Source: Campylorhamphus procurvoides (Eukaryota; Chordata; Aves; Passeriformes; Dendrocolaptidae). Taken from it: 64,000 bases of DNA. The stretch spans positions 186,001 to 250,000 of the forward strand of contig WBMV01005958.1 of NCBI GenBank assembly GCA_013396655.1, read 5' to 3'. The notes under the pieces are model-generated. The model saw nothing but the letters and a program-made list of their open reading frames with translations. It made no database searches and was not told the DNA's origin. Shown one piece after another: positions 24,380 through 39,300 of this stretch; position 1 is the first letter of the stretch, and every line of letters starts with the position of its first letter. A program made the position numbers and the translations under genes.

Positions 24380-27300
24380 CTGGGTTTGCAGGAAAGAAAA
24401 CAACTTGGTACCTGTTGACTTGGAAGGAGTGAGCAGGTTGTCCAGAGGACCAGGCAGCTGTAACACAGCTGGATGCATTTAGCTGTATTGTTTCTGTATA
24501 GACTTCAGCGGTTTTCCCCCAGAAAAAAGGTTTTAAACAAGCACTGTTGGAAACACTGTAATTACCAGCAGACTAGATACTACCAGCCTACAAGCACAAC
24601 TGTAGCTTCTTTGAAGATACATGCTTGCTGTAACAGCTCTTGTCATGCTCTGAGGTGAAACAGTGTTACCCCATCGGTCTGTGTGTCACTGCCCAGCCCC
24701 AGTTACAGCTGTACAGCAAACCTGGGCACAGAGGGGCAGCCCTGAGCCCCAGAGCTGAGCCCATGCCAGGGGCTGCAGCAGCACCTGGCACCCATCTGTG
24801 TCAGCTGCTGAACTGCCCTGGAGCAGGGCGGGTTCTGCTGGGATTGGCAAAATCCTAAGGAAGAATTTGAGAGAGAAACTAATTCGCTCAGCTCCAGCAT
24901 TTACTAATAAATCAAGAACCCCAAACTGATGAGAAGGGGCCTGAAAAGGGGTGGTAAGGCCAGCCTGGGAGGTGAGGTGGGACATGACTTGTTGAGCCAA
25001 AGGACAGAGCTGGCAGCAGTGTCTGAACAGAGAGAGGAGGTCTGTGGTGCTCTGAAGGCTCATAGATAAACTTCCTCTCTCCTGGGCCTGTACAGAGCAG
25101 CAGCTCCAGCAGTAACACCCTGCACTCCTTCACAAGGGTCCCTGTGCAGCCTTGGCCTCTGCAATCCTTGGGGAAGTACCTAATTCCCAGGAATGCTCCT
25201 ATGGACTGTGTGGGTAGGCACTGAAGAGGCAGGACCAGTTACCCGGGAGCAGAGATCAGTCATGTCTAGTGCAGGAGCATCCCCACTACACACTCACCTT
25301 TAATGAAACATTCTTCCCAAATGTAACATCACCTGAAACCGTGAGATGATCCAGTTCCAGCATATCTGGAATACTTTCAAACCTCCGTAGGTAATCTTGA
25401 ACCTTTTGGAAAGAGGAAAGCATAGAGACAGTTTTAAATCCATCTGTGGATTAAGGCAAGGATGGGAGTCTTCTGAATACTCCTTTCAGGAACTTCCCCA
25501 TAATCTACATCTGAATCAATGTAAGAGCTGCTACTCTGTAATTGTAATTTCTTTCAGAGATAAGCGTGAAGAACAGTAGGGGCAGCTTCCTACCAGCATT
25601 GGAGAACAGACCCAGCCCAGCTCACCTTCCATTTCCTCAGCTGAGGGGGTGCAAGAGCACCCAACAGCAGTGGGAGGCTGCACATATGCTAAGTACTTTG
25701 TATTCTAGCAGTTCTTTACAAAGAGCAAAAGGGAATGCCCAGGCGGGTAGACAAAGTAAACCTTGCTTTTAACTTATTTAGTGCTTTGAGCTGTATTTTT
25801 ATTCAAAGAGATAAAGACCAAGGATAATTATAGGAGTTTACCTTTGTGAAAGAACTTCCCAGTTTGACAAGAGGCACTGTTGGGAATTCACGCTTCTCGC
25901 TCATCGTTAGAGACCCAGCATTAAGGCTGTACAAATTGGACATCACAAGCAGGAGATCTGATGTGGTCTTAACAGGCAGAAAGCGACTACGAGGTACGTT
26001 TATCCCCAGAGAGTTCTCAAAACTCTTGATAGCAGCACCAACTGCAGTCTCCAGCTGGATAACATTCAAGCCTCCATCCAGAGTCTGGAAGAGAAAACTC
26101 TCATGAACACAACAAGCAGGTTCGGGCTCTCAAACTAGAGCCAAACACCAGCCAGAGCGCTGCCTTCAGCCACAGAGCAGTTCCTGAAGGCAGCAGTGCC
26201 TGTAAGTTACTCAGAAACACACAGTTCCTTTGAGTCTCTTTGCTTTAAACCCTTCCTTGCTGATTACCTTAGGGTTAACAATGATCTCCATGTCAATGGC
26301 GTTCTTTTCTTGCAGCCTTTTAATTGCAGACAGAGCAATCCACAAATTGTTGGTATTGAATATTTTGAATTTTGACACAGACTTGAATTCATCCACGTGT
26401 GCTTTTGGGACCTGAGCTATCTCCACAAGCCTCAGCTTATTTTCGTATTGTGTAAGCGTGCCACCCTGCAAGGGGCAAATAAGAAGTTTTTTAAGTCCCG
26501 TTCATGAGAAGCCACAGAAATCCTCCCCTCAACCCAAACAGATGCCCTGGTTTGTTGGCATTTAAAGCTGAACCTCAGAGTGAGGTTCAACTGAACACAT
26601 TTCTTGTTTTCAGTAACCAGCTACCAGGTTACTAATTATAGAGTATGTTTAAAGTACAGTTAGAACTGCCCAACGATCATATTTCAGCACTCCAAGACAG
26701 TTAATTCCTTTAATGAAAGTTGCTGGTAATCTTTTGCAAGTGCTGCTGTTGTCAAAAACCACCTTCAGCAGTTCGCTAGATGACAGAGCAAAAGCTAAAT
26801 TATTAAATCTAAGTACTTCAGTAACCTGAACTGCATTCTTACAGTGCATTTCTGTGCTTTTACAGGACCAAGTCAGAGCTTTCTTCATATGCAATGAACA
26901 CGGAAAATCTCATATCCACATTCTCACATGTGGAAGAACAGAGGCAAAGCACAGTTTTACAGGACAAATTACTTCAGGCTACAAGTATTTGATACATGTC
27001 ATAAGCCTCTGACACATGGTACAGCTGGACTTTGTACAAAGTCAAGGGTTTAGGGCAGCAACACCACACGGAGTCGTGCAATGCACACCTTGGCAGGTTG
27101 GGAAGTGGCTTGGGCAGTTTTCAGTCAGTGGATGTAACTGCTGCACCCCAGCCCTCAGTGCTCTGTTTTTACCACCCTCAAGCTTTTGCTCCTGTGGAAG
27201 TGCCAGTCTGCAGAAGGTACAGAGGTTTGTGACCTGCTCCCTGCAGAAATCACTCATGTTTTCAGTCAAGCCCAGGCTGTCCTTGTCTGCTGCTGCCCAG

Positions 27301-30300
27301 AACATGGATCAAATTTGTTCCATGAATTAGAACTTCATAAACTTGCTGATTTTGTGCATCTCGGATTAGATCAGAGCTGATGTGTTAAATGGTGCCTAAA
27401 ACAGCTATAAGAAGATTGGATGTATGTCTGCATTCAGAGGAGGTGAAAGGCTGGAGTTTGTCACCAACATGCCAGGCACAGACAGACTCACACCCATCTC
27501 CCTTTACCTTCACATCTGCCCGGGTTTTGTTTGTGACTTCCATGACAAATTCACAGCGTTTTCCATTGGGTGGGTTCATAAGATGGTTAAGAATGTAAAG
27601 GTCCACAGTGGCACCCAAATTATCTATATTGGACACAAATATATATTCCTTCCCCTCTGCGATGAGGTTGTCCAGCAGACCAGAGTTATAGAAACTGGCG
27701 TAGATGTCGCCATGGCCTGGAGGGTACCAGCACTCTGTGTTCTCTCCTGAGTAAGAGACATCCTTGGCTATTGGCAGCAGAGTTTCCTTGTTAATTCTAG
27801 GATACCTGCAAGACAATGGTGAGAACTTAACAAAATCCAATGCCAGACTAGCATAAAGAAAAAACACCACAGTGAAGGTGCAGCAACCTGGTCTTTTCCA
27901 TAGAGCTTTTGAAGGCGTGCCCTGAGAAGTTACTGAATGCAAACATTCTACTCAAGGATTTAAAGCCACAGATCTCAGACCATGCTGAAAACCAACTATC
28001 CTCTGACAGGCTCAGAGCATGCCAAACACACCCCCGACCCTGCAATCACATGGACTGGAGCTTGTTCTGTAAAAGGAGCCATGGTCTGTCTCCCTCCAGA
28101 GGCCAGGGACATTGAAAGCAAATTCAGGAATCAAGTAGCCAACATCTAGTATACTATTATTGCTACATTTCTTAGAAACTGGGTCTCACACCCCTCCGCT
28201 CCCTAATTTTGATACATTGCCCTTGACTGCCTAATACCCTAATGTTTCAATCCCTCAAAAAGGACCAGCATAGACTGAACATGGGTACAGGAGACACTGT
28301 TGCTACCCCAGCACCTCAAACTAGAATCCACCCCATCTGAAATATGGAGAAACACAAGCCAGTTTTTCCTTTTACCCCAAGTGGGGAAGTTTTTTGATAC
28401 CTGCTTTGATTAAAAGTATATATCTTCACACGGCTGTGACTGTATTTCTGCAGGATTTTCTTTGTGTCGTCATCAGTGTTGAAGGAATTCATGAGAACCA
28501 GAGGAACATCGGTGTTGTAGGATTTGTTTAAATGCTGAGATGAGAAATAAATGGTAAATTCAGCATGTATTATTAGCTTTAACTCCTGAAACCTAAGATT
28601 TTAGGAGAAAGAAATTAGATAAAACAGCCTGGAAATAATAAAGGCATGAGAGAAGAGATGCACTTATGCTGACAGAAGGGGCAATAAATAGGGTAAAGGA
28701 AAATAAATCCTTGTTAGTAGTGAAGATAAGGCCCAAACTAATGTATCTTTAATTAAACTTTGTTTTTAAATCTGCATCAAAATTTGTAATTTGAAAAGCA
28801 CAACACCGCAAAATGATTATTTCAAGCTTTAGGTAATGTTGATTATGAAAGGCTTATTCCCCATTAAATTGTTACAGCTGTCAAGGTGACATTTCCAAAC
28901 TGTCTCTGCCCTCTGAGCCCTCTTGACAGGCTGTGAGATGGACAGTAGCATTGAGAGTACATAATAAATGAAATGCCACCATGTTAATTATTTGGGAATC
29001 TATAGAATGGAGCTGAAATACACAAGAGCAATTCCATGTGCACAGCAAAGGCAAAAAATCAGACATCACGACAATGTTTCACCAAAACCAGAGTGTGCAG
29101 GAAAAAGAAAAAAAAAAAAAAAAACATTTCAGTGAGTTTCAAGCTTTGTCTATCAGCGTGGCCTCATCTGTTGGAGGGTGTTTGGGATCACTACCCTTGG
29201 GTGGAGTTGGGGACTTCCACAATGACCCTTTGGAGAAAGGGTTGCATCAGTTGGATTTAAGCCTGCTATAGAACCATCTAACATAAATGGGAGAGTGACT
29301 CCAGACAAACACCACGTGGAGGCAAAAATTGTTGGCACTCCAGCAACTATGGAATAGGCACACCCAATTTCCTACTTTAATGACTATCCTCATTATCTGC
29401 TCTATGAGCAATATTCAGCACTAAAAACATAAGCTGAAATGTCCTCTCCCAACACCAGCAGCTGTTATTTCCTTTTACTCCTCTTTCTTCAGAGGAAAAT
29501 GCCAGCAATCACTTCCAGCATGAGAGTTTAAATTCAACTAGGAACTTGGAGCTGCTCTGAAAAGCTTTGTTCTAGTGCACATAAAACCTTTTTTTAAAAA
29601 AGATCAACTTGCAGCTGGAGGAGTCGGAAACAAGCCCAGGAGTTATTTACCCAGGCCCGACCAGCTCTATAATGTGACTGCTTGTGTTTTCTGGACACAA
29701 TTCCCACTGTCCAGGCTGGCGTGCCCAGGCTGGATCACATTTGTGCTAACATGTGTGGAGGGATGCGGCTCAGTCTGTGATTGCTCCATCCCCTTCATGT
29801 CTACTCTTGCCAAAGGAATTCTCTACTTCACCCCAGCACTGTGACCAGACCTCGTTTCCCTCTCCTCTTCCTTTTGGCAAGCCTCCACTGTGATCCCTCT
29901 TAAAAGGTCATGCAGGAGGCAGCTTAGTGTGTCTTGCTTCCTCCAACGCAGAAGGAAAAGCTCATCAAACATTACCTCAATCTGCTGAACTGTCAGATCC
30001 AGGAAGGTGTTCTCGTTTCGCACCCCGATAAGACTTTTAGGGCCTTTACAGCCCATGCTGGTGCCCAGGCCCCCATTGAGTTTCACAACCACCAGCTTGT
30101 TCAAGACAGAAGCAATGTTATCAGGCAGGCCTCTGGCCTTGATCTTCTCATAAGGCTGGATCTGGAGAAAACAAAAGAAAGAAACATCTGCAGTCAGGTA
30201 TTTGGAAGGAAATTGTTTTCCCCTAAAACTTTCAGAACTTAAAATCTGGTGATAAAACCCACATTTATTGCTATGCTTTATGACACTGAAGAACAACTGC

Positions 30301-33300
30301 AAAGGGAGTCTATAACAGTCTGATTTGTAATGGTACAAATAACCTGATTTGTTGCTACAACAAGCTCTTTCCTTGAGAGGTTCTATGGACTTTGTGACAC
30401 CAGTGACATCATCTCATTCAGATGAGAAGATACCTCTTGTCTGCTCTTCCACGTTCAGAGAACTGAGTCAATGGTAAAGATGGGTAAGGAAGAAGTAACA
30501 ACCCTCTTCTAGTGCTGCAGAAGGAGAGGGGGTTTCCTTGGGTTCCATCTCACTCACTGCTCCAGTAAGATGACCATCCTCTCCCCTTCAGTCAGGTCAC
30601 AACTTAAGAACCCAGGCCCTGCATGCAGAGCATACAACTTTCCTTCTCTGAGCAACTTAAACTCATAGATTTTTTTGATACTTTGCTCTGAGATTGTCAA
30701 AGGCAAATTTCTTGGCAAAAGGTTGGTTCTTTGACTATGTCTAAAGGGACTTTTATACCAACTACTAGTCTGATATATTAATTCATCTCTCCCAACTTCA
30801 TGATACAAAGTGGAAGAAAGTTCCTAGTTCTTATCCTGCTGTTTTCAGGATGTGCTCATCCAGCCGACAATAAAACTTACAGAGAGCCTTCTACCTTGCT
30901 GACAGCTATTTCCTACTGGTTTAAAAACAGAGCCTGTGCTACCTTTGGGGCTAGTGGTGGAGACAAAAACACAGGCTTGTAATGACAGTGTATCTCCCAT
31001 TAGACACTGCTTGTTCCCTAATCCAAAGCGCCTCAGTCAGAGAAATAACAGTAACAACGCCGTGGTAAGAATCATGCCAGAACTGTTAGAGCAGAATCAA
31101 TACAATTATCCTTTAGCCTGCCCTTCTAGAGATTTTCTTTTGAAGAAAAGCCTTGGTGTTTCAGTGCTGTGTTTACTCTAGCTGCAAGAAAATTATCTTA
31201 GTTCTGATAAGGGGCGTGCAAGATCCACAGCTGATTTCCAAATCCAAATACATACAGAGTAGTTTTGGGAACTGTGTTTGCTTTGGGCAATTCAGGCTGG
31301 GGTTTCAATGGAAATTCACATTGCACTGGAACAAGAGTCATATTTCTTACTGGGATGTGTGGGTGTAGAGAGGAGAGTTTGTGCAATTCCAGCATTCCAG
31401 CACACCACAGGCAGCAGATTAGAGCAGAACCCTCACATTAGGGAAATTCTGCCTTATGGGATCTGAAAAGCTTATAGGAGATATTTAAAGATAAGATGAC
31501 TCCACGTGGAGTTGTCGTGGCTCAGACAGAAAGCAGTAACACAAACATTGCCATTTCACAGAGGACATATGCAGGAACTTCATTGCAAGGTTCCAAGGAC
31601 CTCCCAGGAACAGAAGCGCACAAAAAGCAGAATCTTGATGTGCTTTGTTGACAACAGAGATTGTGTTCAGGTTGGGCAGACACCTTGACAAACAGCTGTT
31701 CTTCTCATTAACAAAGAGGTGATAAACACTGAGTTTAATGTCTTGGAGGTACATCAGGAAGCTTAATGAACAATTCACTACCAGCAGGACCTACGGAGAT
31801 TTACACTCAGATTTGCTGCTTCCCATCCACTCCAAGGTCAGTAACACTCCATATTACATTGTAAATGGATTAGAAACATTTCAGCTTGAGCTTTAGCTGG
31901 GTGGGACGTGAGTCACATCCATGATGTTCAGACACTGTCTGAACATCCAAAAGAGTTATCTCAACTTTTACGTCTCACTGTGTTCCTCCTGCATCACTCA
32001 CAAAGAGCAGAAAGCCTGACACTCAGTTCAGGGTTAGACTGTCTCAAAAATCCCTCACTTTTGCTGAAGTGCCAACTACCCTTTCATGCTTTCACTATCA
32101 TGCCTGATACCAGTTTATGCAGAAAGCTCAGAGGAAAAATCCTGAAGAAGTTAACAGTTCCACCCAGGCATCCATCAAGGACTCAGTTCACTGGATGTTG
32201 CATCAGTTACAACACAAAATTTATGACTCAGTCTCACTAAATGTTTCAGTTTCTTCTGGCACAGGCATTGGAAACGACAACTTGGCAGTGAAGCCCTGGA
32301 TCTTGAAGGGTCTTTAATTCAGAGAATAACAAATGTCAAAAACTCAAGTTCCAGCAGGAATGTTGCAGCATCAGGACTGCTGGATGCCAGTGCTATCAGG
32401 TAGCAGTTCCACTCATGTGTAGGCACTAATATGCAGAACTACCTCATCATCTACAAGCATACACACAAGTGTAAAAAGTGCTCCACAGTAATAAAAGTCC
32501 ATTCTTGCTCTAAGGGTTTGCAGCTAGTCAAGTAAGTGCTGATGGTGAATTCTTCAGGAAAAAACAGGGGCAGAAATGACACGGCTTACAGAAATAACAT
32601 GGCTGCAGTGTTACGCACTTGAGACGTGTCTCACAGCCATGGTTTGGGAGTGTTCTAAGATGACATATGCAGCTTCCTTTGTTTTGCAACCAATGCCACA
32701 AAAGAGATTTTTCGGAACAGTTTGCATGAGGCAGCATTGGAACTTTGACTAACAGTTCTCAGAATCGTACTCCTACTGCAAGGAGGCTTGCAAGAGTTTG
32801 TCAGAGACAGACAAAATGAGCATCAGGGCTGTCATCGTGGGTGGATCGGAAAGGAACACACCCCTATTAGTTAATATGTACTCACACTACCAGGAAATAT
32901 TTACTCAGTACCAAGGGACACCTCCAGGAACACCACCAAGTGAAGAGGTGTCTGCCCTTGTGAGACCCCACCTGCAGTGCTGCACCCAGGTCTGGAGTCC
33001 TCAGCACAGGAAATACGTGGACCTGTTACAGCAGGTGCAGAGCAGAGCCACAAAGATGATCATGAGATAGAACATCTCTCCTGTGAAGACAGGATGAGAG
33101 AGCTGAGATTGGTCAGCCTGGAGAAGGGAAGGCCTTGGGGAGACCTCATTGCAGCCCTCCAGTACCCAGAGGGGGCTTATAGAGGAAGAGTAACTTTTTA
33201 CCCAGGTTGATAGGGAGGGATAGGACAAGGGGGAATGGTTTCAAACTACAAGAGGAGAGATTTATATTAGATCTTAGAAAGAAATTCTTTACTCTGAGGG

Positions 33301-36300
33301 TGGTGAAACAGAAGAACAGGTCTCACAGAGAAGCTGTGGCTGCCACANTACGTGGACCTGTTACAGCAGGTGCAGAGCAGAGCCACAAAGATGATCATGA
33401 GATAGAACATCTCTCCTGTGAAGACAGGATGAGAGAGCTGAGATTGGTCAGCCTGGAGAAGGGAAGGCCTTGGGGAGACCTCATTGCAGCCCTCCAGTAC
33501 CCAGAGGGGGCTTATAGAGGAAGAGTAACTTTTTACCCAGGTTGATAGGGAGGGATAGGACAAGGGGGAATGGTTTCAAACTACAAGAGGAGAGATTTAT
33601 ATTAGATCTTAGAAAGAAATTCTTTACTCTGAGGGTGGTGAAACAGAAGAACAGGTCTCACAGAGAAGCTGTGGCTGCCACATCCCCAGATGTGTTCAAG
33701 GCCAGGTTGGTTGGGGCTTGGAGCAACCTGGTCTAGTGGAAGGTGTCCCTGCCCATTGCAAGGGGTTGGAACAAGATGATCTTTAAGGTTCCCTCCAAAC
33801 CAGTCTATGACTCTATGAACCTTTAAAACCCCTTTTCAGAGTTGAAGATTAGAAAGATGTTTTGGTTTTGAGTAAGGGTACAACATTCACTCTTTTACTT
33901 CATGATACAGTTCACTGAGATGACAACCTGAGCTGCAAACAGGAATCCAACCACTGGGGAAGAAACAAATGGCTCTAATAGACAAGTTCCTTTCACACTC
34001 ACATTGCTTCGGATGCTCCCTTTACATCCCAGATGAGGTTTTGCATTGCTGTTCTGAGGTTAACTTGATCATTGCAGTTCTCTCTGAGGCCTCCCAGCAG
34101 GACTTTGCTATTGCTTCCAATACAAACAAACAGATCGCTGTAATCTACATCGAGGGGATTAAGTTACACTTGCCATGTCCACATTCTTTACCTCCTCTCC
34201 CTGTTAACTGGCACTCTCAGTGTACTTTCTTCTCTGGAGACTGTAACAGTAATGGGTCCTAACTATGCGAGCTATCACTGTAAGCCTTTGGGCATATGAA
34301 AGCAAAGCATCTGGAAGGGAAAAACAAGTCAGAGGTTTACCAATATAGTGTGAAATGGGTTCAATCATCTGTTACCATCATCAGTATTAGTTGTTACACT
34401 GAAAACATGGAGGTCAGGGAGAAATCTCCCATTGCAGAGGAAAACAGAGGAATATTACAAAGCAAAAATTTCTGTTTCACTTTAGTGACAGGAGCCTTTA
34501 GTTGTCAGTACATGCTTCAGGAAAAAGCAGAAAGCTACATTCAAAGAACAAATACAACAGGTAACACAATAGATGACCTACAGAAGTCTTATTAGAAATT
34601 CTACTCCTGCATAGCACAGTCCCTTGGCATCACGAAAAGCCTGAAACACCTTTCCCATGTAAAAGACAAAGCCTATAAATCAAATAAACTACTCATGAAC
34701 TTTTTTAAGCTGCTAAATAAACAAAAAAGCAACAATTTCACACTTTGCACATTTTTAGGTGCCTCTGCTGACAGATACACATGTTTGTCTGTATGGATAT
34801 ATACACACATATGTACCTAAACAGATTATTTTTGCTCTACTAAGTACCAGTTGAAGATTATAATCCCCAGAATTCTCATCAGCCAAGCAATTCTCCAAAA
34901 CAATCACAGGCAAATACATTCCCACTGGGGAGAGTAAGCTGGCACTTTCTAGGGCATGGTCCTTTTAGTGTGAGATTCTCCAAGCACCCCAACACCTCAT
35001 AAGAAAAGGTCATCCCTACAGGCAACTATAAATCACTTGCAAAATTACCAACAAACAAGTCTTGTGTATACCAACCTTTCTGTTGTTCTAACAAGACCAG
35101 GAGGAGAACATGCTGTGAGGTTTTACAGCTAGGAAAAGAGAACTCAACTGGAACTGAACAGAAGCACTCAGATAAGACATGCATATATTCACAGATGGAT
35201 ACTTGTCCCAAAGAACTCAGCACTGCGACCCCTCAAAAATTTCCCCTTTATCTCTTCTAAAAGCTCATACTGTACTAGCTAGATTAATAATTCTGGTCTT
35301 CAAGAAATCAACTTTTATCTAACAATTCCACAAGTCATACTCCTCTGCAAAGAATAATCTGGGAGAATGTCACTTAAAAAGGATTTCACATAAGACACAT
35401 TTCGCTTTCCACAGGATGTTCCTGACATGACTGACATATGAAAAAGGAGAGGGTAGATACAAGCAGGGTTCAAGGAGGGTCAGGAGATGGAGCTTTTATG
35501 GTTAGCAAAAGAAGAGAAAAGAAAAAATATTNCAGAGCCACAAAGATGATCATGAGATAGAACATCTCTCCTGTGAAGACAGGATGAGAGAGCTGAGATT
35601 GGTCAGCCTGGAGAAGGGAAGGCCTTGGGGAGACCTCATTGCAGCCCTCCAGTACCCAGAGGGGGCTTATAGAGGAAGAGTAACTTTTTACCCAGGTTGA
35701 TAGGGAGGGATGGGACAAGGGGGAATGGTTTCAAACTACAAGAGGAGAGATTTATATTAGATCTTAGAAAGAAATTCTTTACTCTGAGGGTGGTGAAACA
35801 GAAGAACAGGTCTCACAGAGAAGCTGTGGCTGCCACATCCCCAGATGTGTTCAAGGCCAGGTTGGTTGGGGCTTGGAGCAACCTGGTCTAGTGGAAGGTG
35901 TCCCTGCCCATTGCAAGGGGTTGGAACAAGATGATCTTTAAGGTTCCCTCCAAACCAGTCTATGACTCTATGAACCTTTAAAACCCCTTTTCAGAGTTGA
36001 AGATTAGAAAGATGTTTTGGTTTTGAGTAAGGGTACAACATTCACTCTTTTACTTCATGATACAGTTCACTGAGATGACAACCTGAGCTGCAAACAGGAA
36101 TCCAACCACTGGGGAAGAAACAAATGGCTCTAATAGACAAGTTCCTTTCACACTCACATTGCTTCGGATGCTCCCTTTACATCCCAGATGAGGTTTTGCA
36201 TTGCTGTTCTGAGGTTAACTTGATCATTGCAGTTCTCTCTGAGGCCTCCCAGCAGGACTTTGCTATTGCTTCCAATACAAACAAACAGATCGCTGTAATC

Positions 36301-39300
36301 TACATCGAGGGGATTAAGTTACACTTGCCATGTCCACATTCTTTACCTCCTCTCCCTGTTAACTGGCACTCTCAGTGTACTTTCTTCTCTGGAGACTGTA
36401 ACAGTAATGGGTCCTAACTATGCGAGCTATCACTGTAAGCCTTTGGGCATATGAAAGCAAAGCATCTGGAAGGGAAAAACAAGTCAGAGGTTTACCAATA
36501 TAGTGTGAAATGGGTTCAATCATCTGTTACCATCATCAGTATTAGTTGTTACACTGAAAACATGGAGGTCAGGGAGAAATCTCCCATTGCAGAGGAAAAC
36601 AGAGGAATATTACAAAGCAAAAATTTCTGTTTCACTTTAGTGACAGGAGCCTTTAGTTGTCAGTACATGCTTCAGGAAAAAGCAGAAAGCTACATTCAAA
36701 GAACAAATACAACAGGTAACACAATAGATGACCTACAGAAGTCTTATTAGAAATTCTACTCCTGCATAGCACAGTCCCTTGGCATCACGAAAAGCCTGAA
36801 ACACCTTTCCCATGTAAAAGACAAAGCCTATAAATCAAATAAACTACTCATGAACTTTTTTAAGCTGCTAAATAAACAAAAAAGCAACAATTTCACACTT
36901 TGCACATTTTTAGGTGCCTCTGCTGACAGATACACATGTTTGTCTGTATGGATATATACACACATATGTACCTAAACAGATTATTTTTGCTCTACTAAGT
37001 ACCAGTTGAAGATTATAATCCCCAGAATTCTCATCAGCCAAGCAATTCTCCAAAACAATCACAGGCAAATACATTCCCACTGGGGAGAGTAAGCTGGCAC
37101 TTTCTAGGGCATGGTCCTTTTAGTGTGAGATTCTCCAAGCACCCCAACACCTCATAAGAAAAGGTCATCCCTACAGGCAACTATAAATCACTTGCAAAAT
37201 TACCAACAAACAAGTCTTGTGTATACCAACCTTTCTGTTGTTCTAACAAGACCAGGAGGAGAACATGCTGTGAGGTTTTACAGCTAGGAAAAGAGAACTC
37301 AACTGGAACTGAACAGAAGCACTCAGATAAGACATGCATATATTCACAGATGGATACTTGTCCCAAAGAACTCAGCACTGCGACCCCTCAAAAATTTCCC
37401 CTTTATCTCTTCTAAAAGCTCATACTGTACTAGCTAGATTAATAATTCTGGTCTTCAAGAAATCAACTTTTATCTAACAATTCCACAAGTCATACTCCTC
37501 TGCAAAGAATAATCTGGGAGAATGTCACTTAAAAAGGATTTCACATAAGACACATTTCGCTTTCCACAGGATGTTCCTGACATGACTGACATATGAAAAA
37601 GGAGAGGGTAGATACAAGCAGGGTTCAAGGAGGGTCAGGAGATGGAGCTTTTATGGTTAGCAAAAGAAGAGAAAAGAAAAAATATTCAAGAAATTTAATT
37701 CTGCTCTCAATTTTTGTGAGCGCTTAAACCCATCTCCAGCCAGATCAGAAAGTCCAAGTACCACCCTGAAGAAAGAGATATTTACTATGAAGTGAAGAAG
37801 GCATGGAAGGAGGTTTGTTTGCAGACATTTTACCCCAGCTTTCTTCTGAATGCATGCATTTCATCTGACCAGAAGTGACCCCAGTTTGCAGAATTCTTAT
37901 CATGTCAAAAGTTGCTGCATAGCACAGGGACACATTTGAGAATAAGCAGTACAGGCCATAAGGAAGAAGACAGATACTCTTTCTAATCCCGCCCTTCTCC
38001 ATTCAGCCTTCTGTGACCTTAAGTTAGACCTCTGTCTTAGTTCTTTTTTAACAGCTTGTCATGCCTGAGAATATCCCATCAGTCTATTTCAGTGCCTTGC
38101 CATAACCCTCCTGTTTGACATTTGCTCCCAGTGTCCTACTCCATCACTCTAAGTCCTTTAGAGAACTTGTAAGTTTTTCCACTGAAGGTGTGCAAGACTT
38201 GGAAAACAAACAATAGCTCTTCCTCTCCACAAAGCAGCCCATTCACTTGCATCAAATTCCTGTAATTTAATCCCAGTCTTTATCTTGACACAGGGAACAG
38301 TTTATTCCTTTCATTGTTGTAACTACCTTTTTACATATTTAAAAGACCTATTGCCCCCCAGAGTTTCAGCCCCCTTACACTGAAAGAAATACCTTTTTCT
38401 TCAGCCTTCCTTCTAAGCCATCTTATCTAGAACTCTAATTTCCCACCTTGGCCTCTTCATTGAGGGTGGACTTTTCTCCCCAAAGCAACACTTCATTCAG
38501 TGTTACAGTACAGAAAAGAGAGACATCACATGTTTTTGAAGTTAAAAGAAAACACTCAACCTTGGAAAAACCCTAGACTAGCTCTAAAACAGCATCATTC
38601 TTCCACGCTTTATAGAGCAGCACTGCATCTGTTCTGGAAGTAACTGGACAGCCTGCCTTTCAGTTGGAAACAGAGCCTCAATTGAATCACACAGAGAGCC
38701 TCAGAGAAACCACAAACCTGTGAGGACACAGAAGTCCTGCAATATGCCAAGATCACTACACTGGCAAAAGCGAGAATTTGTAGCACAACTACACCATTAG
38801 TTACACAGGAGTCAAAGGACAGCCTGGGGCCACAGATGAATCAATAAAATTAAGTTAGCTTTAATAGGAAGTATTTATTTCAGTACTAACAAGTGCTGAA
38901 AAAATATATAGTGCTTTTTCAGCAGCAGCTCAAATTACAGGTTATTAGTTACAACAACATGGGCGACACTGGAAAATTACACTCCAAACCCCCCCACAGT
39001 CAGCTCCTCATTTCAGATCCCTTTCTTTTACTGAGCTGCTGCAGGTTACAGAAGTTGCTAAATGAGTTCTATTACCCAGCCCACTCACCATATGTCCCTT
39101 TCAAATTACTTAGCATAATGGATCTCTGGAAACAGTCTCATCTGAGACGTGCAGCCTTCTTTTATGGGCAGGAGGGAAATAGGAACAACAAGGGTCCTGC
39201 CTACTTCCTCTCTAACACAAGTTCCAGTTTACTCCAGAGAAGGTACCAAGTGGTAAAGTGGCATCTGTCCTATTTTGCTCCCCTGCTCAAAGAACAGCTA

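Noticed and set aside
33969..34262. 97-codon ORF (repeated at 36124-36417)
   Set aside because: Appears twice only because of the assembly duplication; intronic, with no recognised content.
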